This document shows positions 58,309-64,000 of a DNA stretch of 64,000 nucleotides, piece after piece. A model generated the notes under the pieces. That model was not told the DNA's origin. It did no database searches and saw nothing but the letters and a program-made list of their open reading frames with translations. Made by a program: the position numbers and the translations under genes. Source of the stretch: Clostridiaceae bacterium (GTDB lineage: Bacteria > Bacillota > Clostridia > DSM-8532); contig JAAYPS010000196.1 in assembly GCA_012519655.1 (NCBI GenBank), forward strand, positions 16,276 through 80,275, in the 5' to 3' direction. Position 1 is the stretch's first letter. Every line of letters begins with the position of its first letter.

Positions 58309-59938
58309 TTGAAATCATACTTTCTTCCCAAAAATCTGGAGCTTCATAACCTAGAAGATTTGCAACCGTTGAGGCAATATTGGCAAGACCAAAATCTCCC
58401 TGCTTCAATGTAAATTTTTCAGCATTATAATTGTCATAAATAATAAAAGGGACCTTATTTAGAGTATGACTAGTTTTGGCTTTTACCGTCCCATTGTCGT
58501 CTTTTTTAGCATTACCCTTTTTATCGGTTTCAAACATTTCATCAGCATTTCCATGGTCGGCTGTAATAATTGCCACCCCACCCAATTCATCCACTACCGA
58601 TAATATTCTCTTCAAACATAGGTCAACAGTTTCAACAGCAATCCTAGTGGCTTGGAATACTCCTGTATGCCCTACCATATCTCCATTTGGGAAATTGACC
58701 CTTACGAAATCATACTTTCCTGTCCTCATTTGCTCAATTAGTTTGTCTGTTATTTCAGCTGCTTTCATCCATGGACGCTCTTCAAACGGTACGATGTCAG
58801 AAGGAATTTCAATGTATGTTTCAAGTTTATCGTCGAATTTCCCACTCTTGTTCCCATTCCAAAAATAAGTTACATGACCATATTTCTGTGTCTCAGATAT
58901 TGCTAACTGACGGACACCGCTTTTGCATAGATGTTCACCTAAAGTATTCTTAATCTCAGGAGGTGCAACAAGATATCTGCTCGGAATATGAAGATCTCCA
59001 TCATATTCCAACATGCCCGCATAAACCACCTTCGGAAATCTTTTTCTGTCGAACTTAGTAAATTCAACTTCCTCAAAAGCCCGGCTTATCTCAATAGCTC
59101 TATCACCACGGAAATTAAAGAAAATTACACTATCATTATCTTCTATAGTGCCGATAGGATTAGCATTTTCAGCAATTACAAATGGCGGTAGATCCTGATC
59201 AATAACACGGGACTCACTACGGAAAGTATTGATTGCTTCAGTTGCTGATGCAAATTGTCTTCCTTCGCCAAGGACGTGAGTTTGCCAGCCTTTTTCAACC
59301 ATTGACCAGTTTGCTTCATACCTATCCATTGTGATTTTCATACGGCCGCCACCGCTTGCAATTTTTGCATCGAAGTTTTGAGAGCGGATCTCAGACAAAA
59401 ATTGCTCAAAAGGTGTTACGTATTCAAGCGCAGAGGTTTCACCCACATCTCTGCCATCGAGTAGTATGTGAACTCGAACTCTTTCTATGCCTTGTTCTTT
59501 TGCTTTCATTATCATAGCTTTTAGATGATCAATGTGTGAATGAACATTCCCATCACTAAATAGACCCAAAAAGTGCAGTGTAGAACCGTGCATTTGCACA
59601 TTTCCAGTAACTTGTTTCCAGGTACTACCTTCAAACATTTTCCCTGACTTAATTGCTTCATTAACAAGCTTTGCACCCTGGCTGTATATTTGACCAGACC
59701 CTATAGCATTATGTCCTACTTCTGAATTACCCATATCGTCATCTGAAGGTAAGCCTACGGCAGAACCGTGAGCATTTATTAAAGTATTAGGATATTGTTT
59801 TAACAAGTTATCAAGGTTAGGAGTATATGCATTATAAACTGCATTTCCTTCGGTGTTTTCAGATATTCCTATACCATCCATAACTATTACAACAACAGGG
59901 CCTTTGTATCCTTCGAAATTAGTAAGTTTTTTTAGCAT
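58298..59938 (-). CDS. gpmI: 2,3-bisphosphoglycerate-independent phosphoglycerate mutase
   Basis: Interconverts 3- and 2-phosphoglycerate with two metal ions. It has 546 aa from MLKKLTNFEGYKGPVVVIVMDG, with GGAGG upstream. The catalytic Ser is in DMGNSEVGHNAIG, with LLDGRDVG and ITADHGNADEM metal motifs. It is slightly longer than the common 510-aa form. It is the last gene of gap-pgk/tpi-gpmI. Confidence 0.96.
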   Translation of the reverse strand: MLKKLTNFEGYKGPVVVIVMDGIGISENTEGNAVYNAYTPNLDNLLKQYPNTLINAHGSAVGLPSDDDMGNSEVGHNAIGSGQIYSQGAKLVNEAIKSGKMFEGSTWKQVTGNVQMHGSTLHFLGLFSDGNVHSHIDHLKAMIMKAKEQGIERVRVHILLDGRDVGETSALEYVTPFEQFLSEIRSQNFDAKIASGGGRMKITMDRYEANWSMVEKGWQTHVLGEGRQFASATEAINTFRSESRVIDQDLPPFVIAENANPIGTIEDNDSVIFFNFRGDRAIEISRAFEEVEFTKFDRKRFPKVVYAGMLEYDGDLHIPSRYLVAPPEIKNTLGEHLCKSGVRQLAISETQKYGHVTYFWNGNKSGKFDDKLETYIEIPSDIVPFEERPWMKAAEITDKLIEQMRTGKYDFVRVNFPNGDMVGHTGVFQATRIAVETVDLCLKRILSVVDELGGVAIITADHGNADEMFETDKKGNAKKDDNGTVKAKTSHTLNKVPFIIYDNYNAEKFTLKQGDFGLANIASTVANLLGYEAPDFWEESMISIDK

Positions 59939-59972
59939 GTTGTAAACCTCCAAGCTCTAAATTGTGAAAATA

Positions 59973-59992
59973 CCCTCCGGTTAACCGGAGGG
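59973..59992 (-). terminator. Palindromic hairpin between pgk-tpiA and gpmI
   Basis: CCCTCCGGTTAACCGGAGGG is a perfect 20-bp palindrome, 9 bp after the fusion gene stop and followed on the minus strand by TATTTTC. Because gpmI follows in the operon, it may be a leaky terminator or an mRNA-stabilising hairpin. Confidence 0.6.
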
Positions 59993-60001
59993 CAGTATAT
60001 T

Positions 60002-61948
60002 CTATTGTTGATAATTTACTATCTTAGTGTATTCATCCAGTTTTAGACTGGCTCCTCCGATTAAACCACCGTCAATGTTAGGCATATTAAATAGCTCAGA
60101 AGCATTTGAAGCTTTTACACTACCACCGTAAAGTATGCGAACATTTTCAGAAGTTTCTTCGTCATATAGTTCTTTAACTAGTTCGCGAATTACTAAACAT
60201 GCCTCCTCCGCTTGAGCATTGGTAGCTGTTTTTCCGGTACCTATTGCCCAGATAGGTTCATAAGCAATAACGAGGTTACTAACCTGTTCCTTAGTAATTC
60301 CAAGTAAAGCAATTTTAATTTGATAACGAATATGCTCTTTTGTAACACCCTGCTCACGCTGAGTCAAAGTTTCACCACAGCATATAATAGGTGTCATTCC
60401 AGAGTTAAGTATTGCATGGGCTTTCTTATTGACGTTTTCATCGGTTTCAGCATAATATTCTCTTCTCTCTGAATGACCAATAATTACATACTGAACACCG
60501 ATTTCCTTAAGCATTTGACAGGAGACTTCACCAGTATATGCACCATTTTCTTCCCAATGTACATTTTGTGCAGCTACTTTAATATTGCTATCTTTGCTGG
60601 CTTCAACAGCTGCAGGTATAGCAACATAAGGTACACCCACCACCATCTCCACATTTGTTTCATCAATTTGTGCCTTTAACTCATTAATAAACTCGGTAGC
60701 TTCACTAGGAGTTTTATTCATTTTCCAGTTACCAGCAGCCATAACTACACGATGGCGTTTGTCCATCAAGCAGGCAATGCCTGGTAGAACTTTACCTTCA
60801 AGAAATTCAAGAGAGGCCCCACCACCTGTAGATATGTGAGTGATCTTATCTGCAAAGCCAAGTTGTTCAACTGCCGCAGCTGAGTCACCACCGCCTACTA
60901 TGGATATAGCTCCTGATTCTGCCACTGCTTCAGCAATTTTCTTGGTTCCATTTGCAAATTTCGGGAACTCGAAAACACCCATAGGTCCATTCCAAACAAT
61001 TGTTTTTGCTTTTTTAATCTCATGTGTAAAGGTTTCTATTGTAATTGTTCCAATATCCATACCCATCCATCCATCGGGTATATCATCTGAAGGTACATAT
61101 TTATCTTCAGTGTCTGGGCTAAACTCCTTACCTATGACATTTCCAATGGGAAGCAAAAGGTTAACGCCTTTCTGTTCTGCTTTTTCCATGAGCTCTTTTG
61201 CTAAATCAATCTTATCTTCTTCGCATATAGAGTTACCTATTTTGTAACCCTTTGCCTTAAGAAATGTATAAGCCATTCCACCACCAATAATTAAAGAATC
61301 AACTTTTTCAAGAAGGTTTTCAATTACTGTTATTTTGTCGGACACTTTTGCCCCGCCCAAAATGGCGATGAATGGTCTTTCTGGGTTTGTTAACGCTTTA
61401 CCCATTAATTCAATTTCTTTTTTAATCAAATATCCTGAAACGGCAGGTAGATAGTCAGCCAACCCTGCGGTAGAAGCATGGGCGCGGTGAGCAGTTCCAA
61501 AAGCATCGTTCACAAAAATATCTGCCATAGAAGCGAGTTCTTTAGCAAATTCCGGATCGTTCTTTGTTTCCTCCTTATGGAAGCGCACATTTTCCAATAG
61601 CAAAACTTGACCTTCTTTTAGTGCTTCTGCCTTTGCCTTTGCATCTTCGCCGATCACGTCATCAGCAAGAATAACTTCCTGACCTAAAAGTTCACTAAGT
61701 CTTATAGCAGCAGGTCTCATACTGAACTTTGCTTCAAACCCTGATTTAGGTCTTCCCAGATGTGATACAAGGATTGTTTTAGCTTTATTTTTTATTAAAT
61801 ATTTAATAGTTGGTAATGCTGCTACAATTCTCTTATCATCGGTTATATTTCCTTCGCTATCCAGAGGTACATTAAAATCCACTCTGGTTATAACTCTTTT
61901 ACCATTAACATCTATGTCCTCAACGCTTTTTTTATTGTACATGCTCAT
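60002..61948 (-). CDS. pgk-tpiA: Fused phosphoglycerate kinase-triosephosphate isomerase
   Basis: One 648-aa chain catalysing two glycolytic steps. The start is [19 protein letters not shown], with AAAGGAG upstream. PGK part (about 1-400): [35 protein letters not shown] part (403-648): AGNWKMN with the catalytic Lys, IIGHSERR with the His and [11 protein letters not shown] with the Glu. The join reads [19 protein letters not shown], in frame and without a stop. An internal ATG opens the TPI part but has no clear ribosome binding site. Confidence 0.95.
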   Translation of the reverse strand: MSMYNKKSVEDIDVNGKRVITRVDFNVPLDSEGNITDDKRIVAALPTIKYLIKNKAKTILVSHLGRPKSGFEAKFSMRPAAIRLSELLGQEVILADDVIGEDAKAKAEALKEGQVLLLENVRFHKEETKNDPEFAKELASMADIFVNDAFGTAHRAHASTAGLADYLPAVSGYLIKKEIELMGKALTNPERPFIAILGGAKVSDKITVIENLLEKVDSLIIGGGMAYTFLKAKGYKIGNSICEEDKIDLAKELMEKAEQKGVNLLLPIGNVIGKEFSPDTEDKYVPSDDIPDGWMGMDIGTITIETFTHEIKKAKTIVWNGPMGVFEFPKFANGTKKIAEAVAESGAISIVGGGDSAAAVEQLGFADKITHISTGGGASLEFLEGKVLPGIACLMDKRHRVVMAAGNWKMNKTPSEATEFINELKAQIDETNVEMVVGVPYVAIPAAVEASKDSNIKVAAQNVHWEENGAYTGEVSCQMLKEIGVQYVIIGHSERREYYAETDENVNKKAHAILNSGMTPIICCGETLTQREQGVTKEHIRYQIKIALLGITKEQVSNLVIAYEPIWAIGTGKTATNAQAEEACLVIRELVKELYDEETSENVRILYGGSVKASNASELFNMPNIDGGLIGGASLKLDEYTKIVNYQQ

Positions 61949-62033
61949 TATTCCATCTCCTTTATCTACTAATTGCTTCATTTAAAAAAAGTGATTCATG
62001 TAAATATTATCAACTATTTGTCTTCAATCTAAA

Positions 62034-62056
62034 CAGGCATCCTAGAAGGATGCCTG
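62034..62056 (-). terminator. Hairpin after gap
   Basis: CAGGCATCCT/AGGATGCCTG arms, 10 bp, 3-nt loop, about 20 bp after the gap stop and followed by TTTAGATT. It probably reduces but does not abolish read-through into pgk-tpiA. Confidence 0.65.
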
Positions 62057-62076
62057 CGTTGAAATTAAAATTCGTA

Positions 62077-63120
<1,044 letters not shown>

Positions 63121-63161
63121 TCAACGTTAAACTATCGTTAACAAAATAACAATCTGAAATT

Positions 63162-63190
63162 ATTCTATATTACTTTACCCAAATATTCAA
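63162..63190 (-). promoter_or_regulatory. Promoter of gap-pgk/tpiA-gpmI
   Basis: Minus strand TTGAAT, 17-nt spacer, TAGAAT. Downstream, before the gap ribosome binding site, the plus strand shows CGTTAA twice at 11-bp spacing (63125-63141), a possible operator. Confidence 0.6.
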
Positions 63191-63232
63191 GTATAATCAG
63201 GTAAAAATTTGATAGTTTATACATTTAATTAT

Positions 63233-64000
63233 TTAGCATTTTATACAATATATTTGTCTGTTGCTTTCGTACATCATAATGGACGCAGCCACAGCCGCAT
63301 TGAAAGATTCTGCACCACCGGGCATTGGAATGTTAATAAACTCAGTTGCCCTTTCCTGGAAACACTTAGAAATCCCATTACCTTCATTCCCAATTACAAG
63401 ACAAAAAGAATCAGTTAAGTCCACATTGAAACATGGTTTTGCATTTTCAATTTGCGAGGCAATCACCCTTATCGAGTTTATTTCACAAAATCTAAAAAAA
63501 TCTTCAATTCCAATATTCTCTAATACAGGAATGTAGAAAATCGAACCCATTGTGGCACGCAGCACTTTTCCGTTATAAATATCAACCGTTCCTTCTGTTG
63601 CCAAAACCGCATTAAATCCCAATGCATGCGCGGTCCTAATCATTGTTCCAGCATTACCAGGATCCTGTATTGAATCCAAAACCAAACCTCTGAACTTATT
63701 ATCATATATTGTATCCAAAGCCTGTTCTAAAACTTGGACAATGCATAGAACACCCTGAGGGGTATCGGTTTGTGCAATTTGTGAAAATAGTTCAGGTTCT
63801 ACTTCGTAAATATTTACTTTAGATCCTAGCTTTTCTATTACCCTTCTTTGACACTTAATGTCGGTGTCTGTAGAGAAAATAACTTTTTCTATTGGAGCAT
63901 TGGAGGAAATGGCTTCGTAAATGAACCTATATCCTTCAATCAAGAATTTTCGCGATTTCCTGCGGTTTTTTTTGTCCTTGAGAGAAATTACCTCTTTAAT
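63233..64000 (-). CDS. TrmH/SpoU-family RNA methyltransferase (N-terminus cut by window edge)
   Basis: 2-prime-O-methyltransferase of the SPOUT class. 255 codons are visible. The frame continues beyond the track start up to base 64000 (IKEVISLKDKKNRRKSRKF), so the true start is outside. Motifs are GLVLDSIQDPGNAGTMIRTAHALG, VIGNEGNGIS and the C-terminal IPMPGGAESFNAAVAASIMMYE. It resembles RlmB/YsgA proteins. The exact rRNA target cannot be told from sequence. Confidence 0.93.
   Translation of the reverse strand: MKEVISLKDKKNRRKSRKFLIEGYRFIYEAISSNAPIEKVIFSTDTDIKCQRRVIEKLGSKVNIYEVEPELFSQIAQTDTPQGVLCIVQVLEQALDTIYDNKFRGLVLDSIQDPGNAGTMIRTAHALGFNAVLATEGTVDIYNGKVLRATMGSIFYIPVLENIGIEDFFRFCEINSIRVIASQIENAKPCFNVDLTDSFCLVIGNEGNGISKCFQERATEFINIPMPGGAESFNAAVAASIMMYESNRQIYCIKC

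Overview
The window is a dense low-GC Firmicutes chromosome segment, most likely from a spore-forming anaerobic clostridium. The evidence is spoIVB and a spore photoproduct lyase-like gene, remA, a PrkC-type PASTA kinase with its phosphatase, HrcA/CIRCE and CtsR-type heat-shock control, pyruvate phosphate dikinase, a glgC/glgD pair and a T-box leader. The gene order resembles clostridial cluster III genomes (Acetivibrio/Ruminiclostridium-like), but that placement is inference. I see no rRNA, tRNA, CRISPR array or transposase gene. Nearly everything is on the minus strand. The exceptions are a four-gene plus-strand island (32.5-36.9 kb) and one patatin-like gene (41.6 kb). Many starts in the ORF track are too far upstream, and I moved them using Shine-Dalgarno position and family N-termini. 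Two real genes fall below the track cutoff: rpmG and a yqzL-like gene.

Layout, left to right. 0-1.4 kb: rpmG-secE-nusG-rplK behind a strong promoter. 1.7-8.1 kb: ppdK, glyS and yicC-remA-gmk-rpoZ. 8.2-18.2 kb: the lepA-hemW-hrcA-grpE-dnaK-dnaJ-prmA-rsmE block, with a promoter plus CIRCE before hrcA and a separate promoter for dnaJ. 18.4-28.6 kb: spoIVB, ung, uvrB, secG, yqzL-recO, a DUF1846 gene, era, cdd and a small membrane protein. 28.8-32.4 kb: a heat-shock pair (type II DnaJ-like, clpB) with a CtsR-type operator. 32.5-36.9 kb (+): glgC, glgD, a nucleosidase-like gene and splB, ending in a 58-bp perfect palindrome. 37-42.7 kb: the most accessory-looking part, with trpB2 behind a T-box leader, a large putative glycoside hydrolase and a divergent patatin-like lipase. 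42.9-50.4 kb: the translation/cell-wall signalling block rsmB-rlmN-stp-prkC-rsgA-rpe-thiN. 50.6-55.9 kb: a dipeptidase and rplS-rbgA-rnhB-ylqG-ylqH-yraN. 56-58.2 kb: DUF3048, ruvX and DUF1292. 58.3-63.1 kb: the lower-glycolysis operon gap, a fused pgk-tpiA and gpmI. 63.2 kb to the edge: an RNA methyltransferase cut by the window.

Most of the segment is conserved housekeeping DNA. I found no clear undescribed multi-gene system. The items most worth a second look are: a 35-37 bp repeat array between uvrB and ung, built on the uvrB 3-prime end and carrying chained mini-ORFs; an in-frame PGK-TPI fusion; a T-box before trpB2 in which I cannot find a UGG specifier; a SplB-like protein apparently lacking the catalytic cysteine, paired with a nucleosidase; and a divergent uracil-DNA glycosylase.
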